Positions 15,976 to 25,811 are shown, numbered from the stretch's first letter. The stretch: 64,000 bases of DNA from JBDKFK01 sp039798745 (GCA_039798745.1 JBDKFK010000005.1:4787-68786); one strand, 5' to 3'. Numbers and translations: made by a program. Notes: generated by a model not told the origin, from the letters alone.

Positions 15976-16725
15976 ATGAAAACCAAATTTAATAAAAAAT
16001 TGGCTATCTTTGATATAGACGGCACGTTGTTCAGATCGAGCCTTGTTATAGAGCTCGTTAACGAACTTCTTTCCCAGGGTTTATTTGCCGACGAGGTTCG
16101 TGAAGAAGTGGCAATAGATCATATTGCATGGCTCAATAGACAGGGAAGCTATGAAAATTATATATATAAAGTTGTAACGGTTTACCGTAAACATATCGTG
16201 GGCAGAAAAGTGAATGATCTTCAGAAGGTTATTGATACAGTTATCTCGACACAGAAAGATAAACTCTACAGGTTTACCCGAGACAGTATTACGTATCTTA
16301 AAAAACATGGATATGATTTACTCGCGTTGTCAGGATCACCTCTTCCTATTGTGCTTCCTTTTTCAGAATCTTTGGGTATTACTATGTGCTGCGGATCTGG
16401 ATATGAGGTCCGTAATGGTATTATAGAGGTGGCAGGGGACACGTTAAATAAGAAAGAGGAGTTGCTACTGTTTCTCAAAAGTCATAACAATGTATATAAC
16501 CTTAAAGATTCTGTGGCTGTAGGCGATACTGAAGGGGATATACCTATAATGACAATGGTGGGTTACCCAATAGCATTTAATCCAAATAACACTCTTATCA
16601 GCAAAGCAAACAGGAAAAATTGGCCGGTTATAGTTGAACGGAAGGATGTTATCTATAATATAAATAATTCTAAGCAGGTTAAGACTGCTGCATCTTTTTT
16701 AAGAGAGTATTTGCCCATTGCCTAA
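15976..16725 (+). CDS. HAD-superfamily phosphatase (HAD-IB, SerB-like)
   Basis: A 249-residue Mg-dependent phosphohydrolase. Motif I is FDIDGTLF with nucleophile Asp near residue 11, motif II is the Ser in LALSGSP, and motif IV is VGDTEGDIPIM. The helical cap between motifs I and II is of the type seen in SerB and related phosphatases of the IB class. Possible substrates are phosphoserine or sugar/lipid phosphates; context does not decide. TACAAT lies 11 nt before the ATG at 15976. The 3' end overlaps the convergent flavodoxin gene by 47 bp. Confidence 0.85.
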   Translation: MKTKFNKKLAIFDIDGTLFRSSLVIELVNELLSQGLFADEVREEVAIDHIAWLNRQGSYENYIYKVVTVYRKHIVGRKVNDLQKVIDTVISTQKDKLYRFTRDSITYLKKHGYDLLALSGSPLPIVLPFSESLGITMCCGSGYEVRNGIIEVAGDTLNKKEELLLFLKSHNNVYNLKDSVAVGDTEGDIPIMTMVGYPIAFNPNNTLISKANRKNWPVIVERKDVIYNINNSKQVKTAASFLREYLPIA

Positions 16726-17143
16726 TGAGCTCGGAGTTTTTGTCCTGTTCAAAGTAAAAGCCGTCTATACGAAGCGAAGGTTCGACAACTATACCCGCCA
16801 TCTGTTGCACCCACTCCTGTAAAAAGTCTACAGCGCCGCAAAAGTGCGCATAGGTAGAATCACCCATACCCATTATTGCACATTTTTTCCCCTTGAAAGC
16901 TTCCTGGGTAAATCGCTCCTTTGCAGCAAAGTAATCATCATGAGGTTGTCCTTCTTTTCCCGCGACAAGCCAGCTGGGAGAGGCTATTACAATAAGGTCG
17001 CGATGTGCAAAGTCATTCATATCCGCGTCTCGAATTTTTTTGACGGTGACCGTATGGCTATTCTTTGTAAGCTCTTCCGCGACAAGCTGTGTTGCAAGTG
17101 CCGTGCTGTTGGAAAAAGTGGCATACACAATCAGGATGTTCAT
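16679..17143 (-). CDS. Flavodoxin
   Basis: A 154-residue FMN-binding electron carrier. The phosphate-binding loop is ATFSNSTALAT (residues 8-18), and isoalloxazine-stacking segments are ASPSWLVAG and MGMGDSTYAHFCGAVD, as in short-chain flavodoxins. It could supply low-potential electrons to redox enzymes not encoded here. TATAAT ends 6 nt before the ATG, giving a leaderless message. The preceding gene on this strand is the BCP-type peroxiredoxin, 31 nt away. Confidence 0.9.
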   Translation of the reverse strand: MNILIVYATFSNSTALATQLVAEELTKNSHTVTVKKIRDADMNDFAHRDLIVIASPSWLVAGKEGQPHDDYFAAKERFTQEAFKGKKCAIMGMGDSTYAHFCGAVDFLQEWVQQMAGIVVEPSLRIDGFYFEQDKNSELIRQWANTLLKKMQQS

Positions 17144-17174
17144 ATATATATTATAAATGAGATTATTATTTCTG

Positions 17175-17645
17175 TTAGGTCAATATGGCCTTACCTGACT
17201 GCAATTGAGTAATGTCGGTCAGAATCTGTTCAACATGAGTTTTGGGATCTACCTTTTCGTATGTTTTACGTATCTCTCCGGCAGGGTCGACAATATATGT
17301 ATTACGCAACACTCCCTCAAACTCTCTTCCCATAAACTTTTTCTTTCCCCATGCCCCGAACGCTTTGATTGTTTCTTTGCCTTCATCGCTGAGCAGATGA
17401 AAGTTCAGACTGAATTTATCGGTGAATTTTTTGTGTGATGTAACTGAGTCTTTGGAAATTCCCAGAACTACAATACCATGCTTCGTGAGCGCTTCAAGGT
17501 TATCTCGGAACGAACATGCTTCGGTTGTGCAGCCTGGAGTATTATCACGTGGATAAAAATATATTACAATCCATGTTCCACGGTAGTCTGAGAGGTGGTG
17601 TGTCTTACCCTGCTCATCAGGGAGAGAAAAATCAGGCGCTTTCAT
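17175..17645 (-). CDS. bcp: Peroxiredoxin, BCP/PrxQ type
   Basis: A 156-residue thiol peroxidase that reduces hydrogen peroxide and organic hydroperoxides. The active site reads TPGCTTEACSF: peroxidatic Cys and, five residues later, resolving Cys, the PrxQ pattern. The conserved FYPRDNTPGC and WGKKKFMGREFEG segments are present, and length matches the family. TATACT ends 6 nt before the ATG. Together with flavodoxin and MsrB in this window it provides oxidative-stress defence. Confidence 0.95.
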   Translation of the reverse strand: MKAPDFSLPDEQGKTHHLSDYRGTWIVIYFYPRDNTPGCTTEACSFRDNLEALTKHGIVVLGISKDSVTSHKKFTDKFSLNFHLLSDEGKETIKAFGAWGKKKFMGREFEGVLRNTYIVDPAGEIRKTYEKVDPKTHVEQILTDITQLQSGKAILT

Positions 17646-17671
17646 ACGTATAGTATACTACTCGGTGGTTT

Positions 17672-18715
17672 TCATCGAGTCCGATTCAGATTATATTCAA
17701 TAAATTCCTGCAACAATATCCGATACGATGTTTCTATGGCCAGTGTTTCAACGATCGAGGTTAATTCTTTGGTCATTGCATGTATATCAGTATGAATCTG
17801 CTCAAGTATGCCATGTTTGTTGATAAGCATTTTTATTGCATCAACTCCCTCAATACTTACATCAGTTTTACCAAATAAGGTGTTGAGCAGCTGTTTTTCT
17901 TTTTGAGTTGCCTGCTTGTATAAAAGATGCCTGATAAGGGTTTTTTTGTTTTCACGTATATCTGATGCTATTGAGGTGCCTGTTGATTCTTGGCTTCCGA
18001 ATAACTTAATTTCGTCATCTCTAAGCTGAAATATAATTCCGAGCGTTTCACCAAATTGCTCAACTTTGTTTACGACGGAATCGTTGGCCTTTGCGGCAAG
18101 CGCTCCCACACGTAGAGGCAATGCAAAGGTGTATCTACCTGTTTTATAACGGTATACATTCATGATCTCTTCATATGTTGGTTCGGCTGTTGACTGGGCA
18201 AGGTGTACATCAGACATCTGAGCGGCACAAACGAGTTGTAATTCTTCCATGATGACAGATATAACATTATGTTCAAGTTTTGAACGTAGCAACAGTTCAG
18301 ACGCAAAGAAAAAACCTGTATCCGCGACACAGATTGCCATGGACTGTCCATACAGAAGCGGGTTGATGATACCCTCAGTCTGATCCATATACTGAGCATA
18401 CATAGTTTTGTTTCCGCGTCTCACCGTGTCCTGATCCATGATGTCATCATGTATGAGGAGACTGGACTGGTTAAACTCCATAGCTGACGCAACATCAAGA
18501 ATATGCACATCTTTGCTCCCGTTGAACATTTCATATGTGCACATGGCGAGCACACCCCGGAGCAGTTTTCCCTGTGGTACAAAATTCTTTAACCGTTCCA
18601 GTGTATCTTTATAATACGGAAGGTTGTTATGTATGGATAATTTATGTTCTATAAAGCTAAGAATTGATTGTTTTACCTCTTCTCTCTTTTTCGCAATATA
18701 GGTTTGTAGCGTCAT
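17672..18715 (-). CDS. Polyprenyl (geranylgeranyl-type) diphosphate synthase
   Basis: A 347-residue trans-isoprenyl diphosphate synthase. The first Asp-rich motif is LLIHDDIMDQDTVRRG, and the second is QLRDDEIKLFG, close to the RDDELGLFG of archaeal-type GGPP synthases and lacking the third Asp of the usual DDxxD. It elongates allylic diphosphates with IPP to make a lipid or quinone side-chain precursor. I start at the ATG at 18715 (MTLQTYIAKK) because TACAAT hexamers overlap the upstream part of the longer frame. No IPP biosynthesis genes are nearby, so IPP may be scavenged or made elsewhere. Confidence 0.9.
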   Translation of the reverse strand: MTLQTYIAKKREEVKQSILSFIEHKLSIHNNLPYYKDTLERLKNFVPQGKLLRGVLAMCTYEMFNGSKDVHILDVASAMEFNQSSLLIHDDIMDQDTVRRGNKTMYAQYMDQTEGIINPLLYGQSMAICVADTGFFFASELLLRSKLEHNVISVIMEELQLVCAAQMSDVHLAQSTAEPTYEEIMNVYRYKTGRYTFALPLRVGALAAKANDSVVNKVEQFGETLGIIFQLRDDEIKLFGSQESTGTSIASDIRENKKTLIRHLLYKQATQKEKQLLNTLFGKTDVSIEGVDAIKMLINKHGILEQIHTDIHAMTKELTSIVETLAIETSYRILLQEFIEYNLNRTR

Positions 18716-18803
18716 GTATTGTATATTGTATAAAATTGTTGAGGAAAATGGCCTGATAATGCACGTATACATTGACTTATGTAAAAAACTTAAGTAAAGT
18801 AAT

Positions 18804-21185
18804 ATGCCAATGATTGCTCACCAACGGACTGTTCCTACTATCCTAGTTCTATTCGGAGCTACCGGTGACTTGATGAAAAAAAAGATTGTCCCGGCGCTCT
18901 ATCATTTGTATGAAAGTGATAGACTCCCCGCCTTATTTCATATTATTGGTTTTTCCAGACGAGATATATCTACAGAGGCATTTAGAAAACAGATTGCTGA
19001 AATACTACGTGAACACGATGATACAGAACTACCCGAAAAAACAGTAACCGCATTTCTTAATCTGTTTTCTTATCATCAGGGTAACTTTTCTGAGTTACAG
19101 GATTACCAACGGTTGGCGATTGATCTGGGGAGAATTGATGGGGAGTGGAAAACGTGTGCCAATAAATTATTTTATCTAGCCGTTCCCCCTTTATATTATC
19201 AAACCATGTTACATCACCTGGCAGACTCAGGTCTTACCATACCGTGCGGACCGGAAGGGGGATGGACGAGAGTACTGGTTGAAAAACCTTTCGGGAAGGA
19301 TCTTAAAACTGCAGAGGAGCTCGATTTATTGCTGGCTCAGTTGTTCAAAGAGGAACAGATATACAGAATTGATCACTATCTGGCGAAAGAAATGCTGCAA
19401 AACATTCTTACATTCCGTTTCTCCAATAACCTCATGGAGTCTTCATGGAATAACCGTCATATAGAAAAGATTGAGATTAAACTGTATGAATCAATTGGTG
19501 TTGAAAAAAGAGGATCGCTTTACGACGGCCTGGGTGCTCTTAAAGATGTGGGACAAAACCATCTGTTACAGATGTTAGCTCTTATTACTATGTCCCGGAC
19601 TTCAATGTTTGACTCCGTTAGTATACGTAAAAAACGCTCTGAGATTCTTAAGACGCTCATAGTCCCCGGTCCGGAAGAGATCGTAACAAATACTATACGA
19701 GGACAGTATGAAGGGTATACATCTGTTAAAAGTGTACAACCTACGTCTCAGACCGAGACGTACTTTAAAGTTATTGCCAAACTTGATTCACCCCGGTGGC
19801 AAGGTGTGCCTATCATTATCGAAGCTGGTAAGGAGCTGCCGGAATCAAGAAAAGAGATCATTGTAACCTTCAAACATCTGTCTCCCTGTCTGTGCCCCGA
19901 TGATAATCATTACAAAAATACCGTAATTTTTTCACTTGAACCTGAAGAAAAAATAACAATTTGTTTCTGGTCAAAAAAACCTGGTCTCAAGATGGAGCTG
20001 GAAGAGCAGTCTTTTGAGTTCAATCTGGGGAAGTCGAGAAAACAGAAACATAAAGTCGAAGAATACGAGCGGTTACTCCTTGATTGTATCGATGGTAATC
20101 AGCTTCTTTTTGTCTCAACCGACGAGGTAAAAGCTGTGTGGCGTTTTATAGACCCGATTGTCGAAATGTGGAGCAAAAACACAGTACCTCTTATTAAGTA
20201 TAAGAAAAAGAGCAGTGACATACTTAATCTATCGCTCGAAGAAAAAATAACCTCAGCACAGGGATATCGTACGAGAGATGAGATTGGAGTAATTGGCCTG
20301 GGGAAAATGGGCAAAGGGATAGCGCGTCATTTATTGGAGCAGGGATGGCATGTAGTTGGGTATAACCGCACAGAAGAAGTAACTCAGGAGCTCACTCAAG
20401 ATGGTCTTACCGCAGTGGTCGGTATAAAAGAGTTGGTAGACAAGCTCAAAGCTCCTCGTGTGATATGGTTAATGTTGCCTGCAGGCAAGGTGATAGATGA
20501 ATATCTGTTTGGAAGAGAAGGAGTAATACAGTATCTTGAAAAAGGAGATATTGTGATAGATGCGGCAAACTCTTTTTATAAAGATACAATAAGCCGAGCG
20601 GCAAAGGCACGAAAAAAAGGCATTACATATATTGATGTTGGAGTCTCTGGAGGGCCTGGTGGAGCACGCTATGGGGCGTGTTTGATGGTGGGTGGAGATA
20701 AACAAACATACGACTCATTACTTCCTCTCTATGTTGATCTGTCAGTTCCAGGTGGAGTGCAGTTCTGCGAAGGCACGGGCGCGGGGCATTTTGTAAAGAT
20801 GGTACACAACGGCATTGAGTATGGCATGATGCAGGCCATCGCGGAAGGATTTGCCATTCTCAAAAAAGCAAAATATAAACTCAATCTTGAGCATATTGCA
20901 GATATATATAATCATGGAAGCGTAATAGAATCAAAGCTTATGGGTTGGTTACAAAACGCGTTTCATATATACGGACCGGAACTTAAGAAGATTTCGGGTA
21001 CAGTGGCTCACACAGGTGAGGGCGCATGGACTGTTAACACTGCACGTGAAATGAAGATTGCAGCAAAGGTAATAGAAGACGCTCTTACATTCCGCATAGA
21101 ATCAGAAAAGAATCCCAGTTATACGGGTCAAGTAGTTTCTGCGCTGCGCAATCAGTTTGGAGGACATAATGTACAAAAAAAATAA
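18804..21185 (+). CDS. Fused glucose-6-phosphate dehydrogenase / 6-phosphogluconate dehydrogenase
   Basis: A 793-residue bifunctional enzyme of the oxidative pentose phosphate pathway. Residues about 10-480 are Zwf: nucleotide loop GATGDLMKKKIVPAL, active-site RIDHYLAKEM and VEKPFGKD. After a short linker, residues about 492-793 are a short-form 6-phosphogluconate dehydrogenase: Rossmann motif VIGLGKMGKGIARHL, substrate motif VSGGPGGARYGACLMVGG, catalytic Lys in GHFVKMVHNGIEYG. Fusion would channel glucose 6-phosphate carbon toward ribulose 5-phosphate and reduce two NAD(P). No 6-phosphogluconolactonase is adjacent; the lactone can hydrolyse spontaneously. TTGACT and TAAAGT, 17 nt apart, precede the start; a second ATG six bases in is an alternative. 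Probably co-transcribed with the cyclase gene 5 nt downstream. Confidence 0.93.
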   Translation: MPMIAHQRTVPTILVLFGATGDLMKKKIVPALYHLYESDRLPALFHIIGFSRRDISTEAFRKQIAEILREHDDTELPEKTVTAFLNLFSYHQGNFSELQDYQRLAIDLGRIDGEWKTCANKLFYLAVPPLYYQTMLHHLADSGLTIPCGPEGGWTRVLVEKPFGKDLKTAEELDLLLAQLFKEEQIYRIDHYLAKEMLQNILTFRFSNNLMESSWNNRHIEKIEIKLYESIGVEKRGSLYDGLGALKDVGQNHLLQMLALITMSRTSMFDSVSIRKKRSEILKTLIVPGPEEIVTNTIRGQYEGYTSVKSVQPTSQTETYFKVIAKLDSPRWQGVPIIIEAGKELPESRKEIIVTFKHLSPCLCPDDNHYKNTVIFSLEPEEKITICFWSKKPGLKMELEEQSFEFNLGKSRKQKHKVEEYERLLLDCIDGNQLLFVSTDEVKAVWRFIDPIVEMWSKNTVPLIKYKKKSSDILNLSLEEKITSAQGYRTRDEIGVIGLGKMGKGIARHLLEQGWHVVGYNRTEEVTQELTQDGLTAVVGIKELVDKLKAPRVIWLMLPAGKVIDEYLFGREGVIQYLEKGDIVIDAANSFYKDTISRAAKARKKGITYIDVGVSGGPGGARYGACLMVGGDKQTYDSLLPLYVDLSVPGGVQFCEGTGAGHFVKMVHNGIEYGMMQAIAEGFAILKKAKYKLNLEHIADIYNHGSVIESKLMGWLQNAFHIYGPELKKISGTVAHTGEGAWTVNTAREMKIAAKVIEDALTFRIESEKNPSYTGQVVSALRNQFGGHNVQKK

Positions 21186-21190
21186 TCTTT

Positions 21191-21817
21191 ATGAAATATA
21201 AACGAATAATAGACATTTCTATAATGCTTAACCCTGCGACAAGCATATATCCGGGAAATCCACCGTTTGAGGTTGAGACCTTTGCTAGCGCCAGCGGAAC
21301 GGCATATAACTCAAAGATAATACTGGGGACGCATGTCGGTACTCATATTGATACACCGGGACATATAGATAAAGATGGCATGAATATAGACGATCTGAGT
21401 CTGAATATATTTGTCGGACCGTGTCGTGTTCTTGATTTCACACACGTGTCCGGGAGTATTAAGGCCGATGACCTTAAACAGAAACATATTGCCCGCGGTG
21501 AACGGATACTTATGAAAACAAATAATTCGTTAAGGGGGTTTACAACCTTTTATGATGACTATGTTTTTCTTTCGGGAGAAGGCGCTCAGTATCTTGCGGA
21601 ATCAGGAATAATACTCTGCGGCATTGACGCATTTTCGGTTAAGCAAAAAGGATCAGCAGATAATACTCCTCATTCAGCGCTTCTTGAAAAAGTAATTCCA
21701 ATTGTTGAAGGTCTTGACCTGAAGCAGGTGACAGAAGGTACGTATGATCTTATTGTTCTTCCGCTTAAGCTGGAAACAGGTGATGGGGCGCCGGCGCGTG
21801 CAATCCTCCTGGAATAA
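21191..21817 (+). CDS. Cyclase-family (kynurenine formamidase-like) metal hydrolase
   Basis: A 208-residue member of the Cyclase/KynB family, metal-dependent amidohydrolases. The signature GTHVGTHIDTPGHI supplies the His and Asp metal ligands, and LSGEGAQYL and CGIDAFSV match later conserved blocks. Known members open formyl-kynurenine, isatin or lactam rings; no tryptophan degradation genes occur here, so the substrate is unknown. Placement 5 nt after the Zwf-Gnd fusion raises the idea that it acts on a metabolite of that pathway, such as the lactone, but this is speculation. Confidence 0.85.
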   Translation: MKYKRIIDISIMLNPATSIYPGNPPFEVETFASASGTAYNSKIILGTHVGTHIDTPGHIDKDGMNIDDLSLNIFVGPCRVLDFTHVSGSIKADDLKQKHIARGERILMKTNNSLRGFTTFYDDYVFLSGEGAQYLAESGIILCGIDAFSVKQKGSADNTPHSALLEKVIPIVEGLDLKQVTEGTYDLIVLPLKLETGDGAPARAILLE

Positions 21818-21857
21818 ATTGATATTTCTTCACCTATAATCTAGACTTATTTTAGAC

Positions 21858-24800
21858 ATGAAAAACATGCGAAATTATGTTTGTGGTATTTTTCTTTCAT
21901 TAGCTATATGCTCTGCATTTTTTGCACCCTCAGTCGTGCTCGCGGAAGGAACAATTTCTAACATTGGCGTCAACCCTGGTTCAGATGCAGGTGCAGATGC
22001 TGTTTCGTGGGCTAATGCCATGCCTATCATGATTGACGCGTATGGTAACTACATTGTGCCGACGGAAAATACTGGTGGCACATATTATTTTACCTACAGT
22101 AATAATAAAGGCAGTTCATGGACTTCTGTAAGCCAAACAGGCCTTGGTCGTCCAACCGCCGTGTACGACAGTCGGAACGATAAGATCCATGTTCTTGTTG
22201 AAGAGACGAATAGTGTCAAATATAAACGTTTTACTATACAACGCAACGCGTCATATCAAATAACAGGCATAAGCGCCGAGTCAGGAATAAGTATGGAGAT
22301 GGAAGCTCTCGGTGCGTGTGCTACATCTGAGGGTGGAACATATCCCATGTTATTATGGAAGGACAACGGTTCTAACGGTATTCTTGCCGCTTTTTGGGAG
22401 GTGAAGAAAATCTGTTCAGGAACAACCTATTTTGAGACCCGGGCATCAATGAGAACGCTGTCAAACACGAGCGCCGATAATACTGCGTCCAACTGGAAAG
22501 GTTTAAACGGCACAGACGATAATGGTACTGGCGCAGCAGTTGTAGACTACAATACCCTTTATACCTACACAGGGACCCCTTCTAGCGGACGAAAATTTAC
22601 CCACGCAGCATTTATACGAGGCGGTTCCGGCTCCAAAAGTGAGGATATTTATTACTTTAACATCGATGAAAACGCCACTTTTGGTTTCCGAAGATTAGGC
22701 TGGAATGGAGTATCCAATAATTGGTCTGGAGCATGGACATCGCGTGCTACGTTTGGAGGCAATGTCACCAATGGGAGCGGGTATTCCGCCAAAGATGAAC
22801 TTATTACAAAACCTGTATATGACAGCAATCTTAATAGAGTATATATTGGCATAGCCCGTTATCTCAGTGGAGGTTTGGGTGATACTCAAAGTCTGTTTTA
22901 TGTAGATTCAAGTGACAGTATAAGCTCAGGAGTAAATGTATATTCGGCAGGTGGAAGCGCATGGTTTGCCCCAACATATGACATTATGTATAACTCGGAT
23001 GATCAGAAGATTTATTCTTTTTATCAAACATCTAGCCGTGATCCGACAAACTCGTCCAATACGAGTACATCCTTTGAAGGAGATCTTTGGTATAGCACAT
23101 ATGATGGCAGTACTCTTGGAACTGCCCAACCGTTCATGACGCAGCAAATTGGTGGAGTAACCTATACGGTTGATATTCCTATTGTGTATCAAGCTCCTGA
23201 TAGTAATCGGATCATCCTATTTTTCAGAGCTGATGGACCCGAAGAACCCTTCACACCACCTCATTATATCTTTTTCGGATACATTTCTTCAGGAGGCGCG
23301 AATACTACCCCAACCATGACTCCTATAAGCGGTAGTAACTATAGCATAACCACATACAATGATTTTGATCAAAGTTGTTCTACATTAACAGACGCGCAGG
23401 TCAGCAAAATAGCTGATGGTGAGGTGGGTTTAGCAGCTTCGTTTCGTGACGACTTTGAGACACCACGATCGCCATATGTTTCTCTTTTTTCCGAGCGTTG
23501 GAGCTCTGGAACATGGAGCGGTGGATCTTACATACCCCAACCACAAGGCACACTGCTTGTCTATGGAGCAAATGGTGCGTATGTTCTGGGGCAGACATCA
23601 TTCACTAATAAAATTCTTGAGTATCGCGCCATGTTCACGAATCACGATTTTCAGCATCTAGGATGGGCCGATGGTACCGGATTTGGAAAATTTGTGATGT
23701 TTAGCACTGCTAATAACGGACAGCTGAATACGCGCACATACGATGGATCTAGTCAGACAATGAATGGCTTGGGAACTTCTTACTATGGCGCGTATCACAC
23801 ATATAAAGTCGATTTTGGAGCATCTCAGGTGAGATATTACATAGACAATACATTAGTAGATACCGTGAGTACCAATATTCCAACAGGGGCTATGTACCCT
23901 ATCGCTTCTAATAACACTACGACCTCTGGATCGAACCTTACGCTCGACTGGTTGCAAGTGCCAGCGTATCCTACGACGACCGGGACATATCAAACTTGTG
24001 GCATCAACTCTGCTGTAACTGACGCTTCTTGGAACTCTATCACTTTTACGGCGTCAACATCGGGCTCTACTTCTTACACAGTGAAAGCTCGTACGTCCAA
24101 TGATAACAGTAGTTGGTCATCATGGTCTTCAGCACTCTCAAGTGGGGGTAATCTAACAGGCGCTGTCGGCAAGTTTGTTCAGTTTCTTATCACGCTTACC
24201 GGCACATCATCAGAGACACCAACGTTCAATAGCGTATCGATGACAGTAGCCTCTCCCACTCCAACGTCCACCTCAACTCCCACCCCCACGCTTACACCCA
24301 CACCAACCTCAGTATCCTCATCTTCCTCCTCATCATCACAGAGCACAACATCGAGTTCGAGTAGCGGTAACTCAGGCCCTTCCTCAGACCCAATCGCTAC
24401 TACCTCACATATTTTTATAACCGCTATCGGCAATCTCAAAACATTGTTTATCAGCTCGGCTGATAGCGCAACAGTTCCGAAAGAGCCGGTTAAGACCGAT
24501 AAACGACGTCCGACAATAGTCGGCGTCGCCGAAGCAGGAACTTATGTGATTCTCCAACTGAAAGAGCAAGGAGATGAGCATAGAATGAAAGTAGATGATA
24601 GCTCATCGTTTAGTTGGACGTCTGATCATGATTTGGCAGTTGGTATATATACTCTTGCCGCACGAGTTGAAGACGATGGCAAGGTACGTCGTCTGCCGGA
24701 TTTTCAGGTACAGATAACACAACCGTTCGCAACGTTTAAGGTGAGCGAAGTGAATACTATTTCTGAGAAACCAAGCAAAGCGAATCCTGATACTGAGACT

Positions 24801-25208
24801 CATGAAACAAGTGATGCTACTCTTACACCTACAATCACGGGAACACGTGCATCTGCCACAAAGGATGTCACGGTCGAAGTTAAGGATACAGAGGGAAAAC
24901 CCGTTACTAACTCAGAAGTGATCTTGTATTCACAACCAAAACGCGCGAGGACGGATAGTAAGGGACAGGCACACTTTAAGAATATCGCGACAGGTACACA
25001 CACGCTTGTCGTTAATTATGGAGCATCAACCGGGACACAGAAGATAACAGTTTCTGATGATCCGTCTGTAAAGACTGTAGAACTGAAAGTAGTTGTAGAA
25101 CCAAAACAAAGTATTCCTATGAATGTATTTATTATCACCGTAATCGTGTTATTAGGAATCATCCTTGGACTGATATACAAAAATAATCTACGGAGAAGAC
25201 ACACATGA
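21858..25208 (+). CDS. Large secreted, membrane-anchored multidomain surface protein
   Basis: A 1116-residue surface protein. A signal peptide (about 1-29, ending VVLAEG) leads into a beta-rich region with repeated sialidase-like strands (about 40-490). A concanavalin-like segment (about 540-710) and a discoidin-like beta-sandwich (about 720-800, SSWSSWSS) follow. A TPTPTS/Ser linker (about 805-850), an Ig-like domain and a carboxypeptidase-regulatory-like domain (about 990-1085, KPVTNSEVILYS) come next. The chain ends in a transmembrane helix with a basic tail (NNLRRRHT). There is no LPXTG motif, so the upstream sortase is not an obvious partner. Likely glycan binding or host attachment; no catalytic residues are evident. 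Confidence 0.75.
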   Translation: MKNMRNYVCGIFLSLAICSAFFAPSVVLAEGTISNIGVNPGSDAGADAVSWANAMPIMIDAYGNYIVPTENTGGTYYFTYSNNKGSSWTSVSQTGLGRPTAVYDSRNDKIHVLVEETNSVKYKRFTIQRNASYQITGISAESGISMEMEALGACATSEGGTYPMLLWKDNGSNGILAAFWEVKKICSGTTYFETRASMRTLSNTSADNTASNWKGLNGTDDNGTGAAVVDYNTLYTYTGTPSSGRKFTHAAFIRGGSGSKSEDIYYFNIDENATFGFRRLGWNGVSNNWSGAWTSRATFGGNVTNGSGYSAKDELITKPVYDSNLNRVYIGIARYLSGGLGDTQSLFYVDSSDSISSGVNVYSAGGSAWFAPTYDIMYNSDDQKIYSFYQTSSRDPTNSSNTSTSFEGDLWYSTYDGSTLGTAQPFMTQQIGGVTYTVDIPIVYQAPDSNRIILFFRADGPEEPFTPPHYIFFGYISSGGANTTPTMTPISGSNYSITTYNDFDQSCSTLTDAQVSKIADGEVGLAASFRDDFETPRSPYVSLFSERWSSGTWSGGSYIPQPQGTLLVYGANGAYVLGQTSFTNKILEYRAMFTNHDFQHLGWADGTGFGKFVMFSTANNGQLNTRTYDGSSQTMNGLGTSYYGAYHTYKVDFGASQVRYYIDNTLVDTVSTNIPTGAMYPIASNNTTTSGSNLTLDWLQVPAYPTTTGTYQTCGINSAVTDASWNSITFTASTSGSTSYTVKARTSNDNSSWSSWSSALSSGGNLTGAVGKFVQFLITLTGTSSETPTFNSVSMTVASPTPTSTSTPTPTLTPTPTSVSSSSSSSSQSTTSSSSSGNSGPSSDPIATTSHIFITAIGNLKTLFISSADSATVPKEPVKTDKRRPTIVGVAEAGTYVILQLKEQGDEHRMKVDDSSSFSWTSDHDLAVGIYTLAARVEDDGKVRRLPDFQVQITQPFATFKVSEVNTISEKPSKANPDTETHETSDATLTPTITGTRASATKDVTVEVKDTEGKPVTNSEVILYSQPKRARTDSKGQAHFKNIATGTHTLVVNYGASTGTQKITVSDDPSVKTVELKVVVEPKQSIPMNVFIITVIVLLGIILGLIYKNNLRRRHT

Positions 25209-25811
25209 TTTCCATAAACCCAGTTTGTTTTCACGCGCGCGCTTTTCCGCTGCCCTAAACGTAGGCTCATACGCAACGTCCGGCGGATATGTTCTCGCAT
25301 GGGCGTATCCTTCTTCTACCAAAGCTTCATTTACAAAGATTCCTGCAGAAGATGATTCAGGTTGAAGAAACACATATCTTAACAATCTCCCGTATCTATC
25401 TGTCTCCGAAACATCTTTTACCAGCTTAACCGATTTTCCCGCAACGAGAGATTCATTCTTTTTCCGTGCTTCTTCGCCGTAACACTGTACTCCTTTGGTG
25501 GGGTGATGGAGTTCTGGGGTATCTATACCGATGTATCGTACTTTTTGACCTGTTTCAATCTCAATAGTATCTCCGTCAATTATCCTTGTCGCGGTATGCA
25601 TAGTAGTATCAGTAACCGTCTGCACGTCGGTAATTGGCTGTTGCGGCTGTTGAGTAGCACTTGTGGGTGATAGAGTAGGTGAAAGAGTCGGAGTAAGCGT
25701 AGCCTTTGCCGTTGAAGGCGAGGTCTGGGTAAGGGGACCAGAGCTGATAAACCAGTAGACAAGTGCCAGCGCTACTGCAATTATCAATTTTTCTGTTGAG
25801 CGGCGTCTCAT
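25188..25811 (-). CDS. Membrane-anchored thermonuclease (SNase-like)
   Basis: A 207-residue nuclease of the staphylococcal nuclease family with an N-terminal membrane anchor (about 8-24) and a Ser/Thr/Pro linker. Catalytic features are IIDGDTIEI (metal-binding Asp), GIDTPEL with conserved Arg/Asp region, ETDRYGRLLRYV with catalytic Arg and ALVEEGYAHA. It would degrade DNA or RNA outside the membrane, useful for nucleotide scavenging by an organism lacking full nucleotide synthesis. TACAAT ends 6 nt before the ATG. Overlaps the convergent surface-protein gene by 21 bp. Confidence 0.9.
   Translation of the reverse strand: MRRRSTEKLIIAVALALVYWFISSGPLTQTSPSTAKATLTPTLSPTLSPTSATQQPQQPITDVQTVTDTTMHTATRIIDGDTIEIETGQKVRYIGIDTPELHHPTKGVQCYGEEARKKNESLVAGKSVKLVKDVSETDRYGRLLRYVFLQPESSSAGIFVNEALVEEGYAHARTYPPDVAYEPTFRAAEKRARENKLGLWKSCVSSP

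Noticed and set aside
24240..24420. Low-complexity CCTACACC/TCCTCATC stretch as a CRISPR or tandem repeat locus
   Set aside because: It encodes the Thr/Pro and Ser linker of the surface protein and has no spacer structure.
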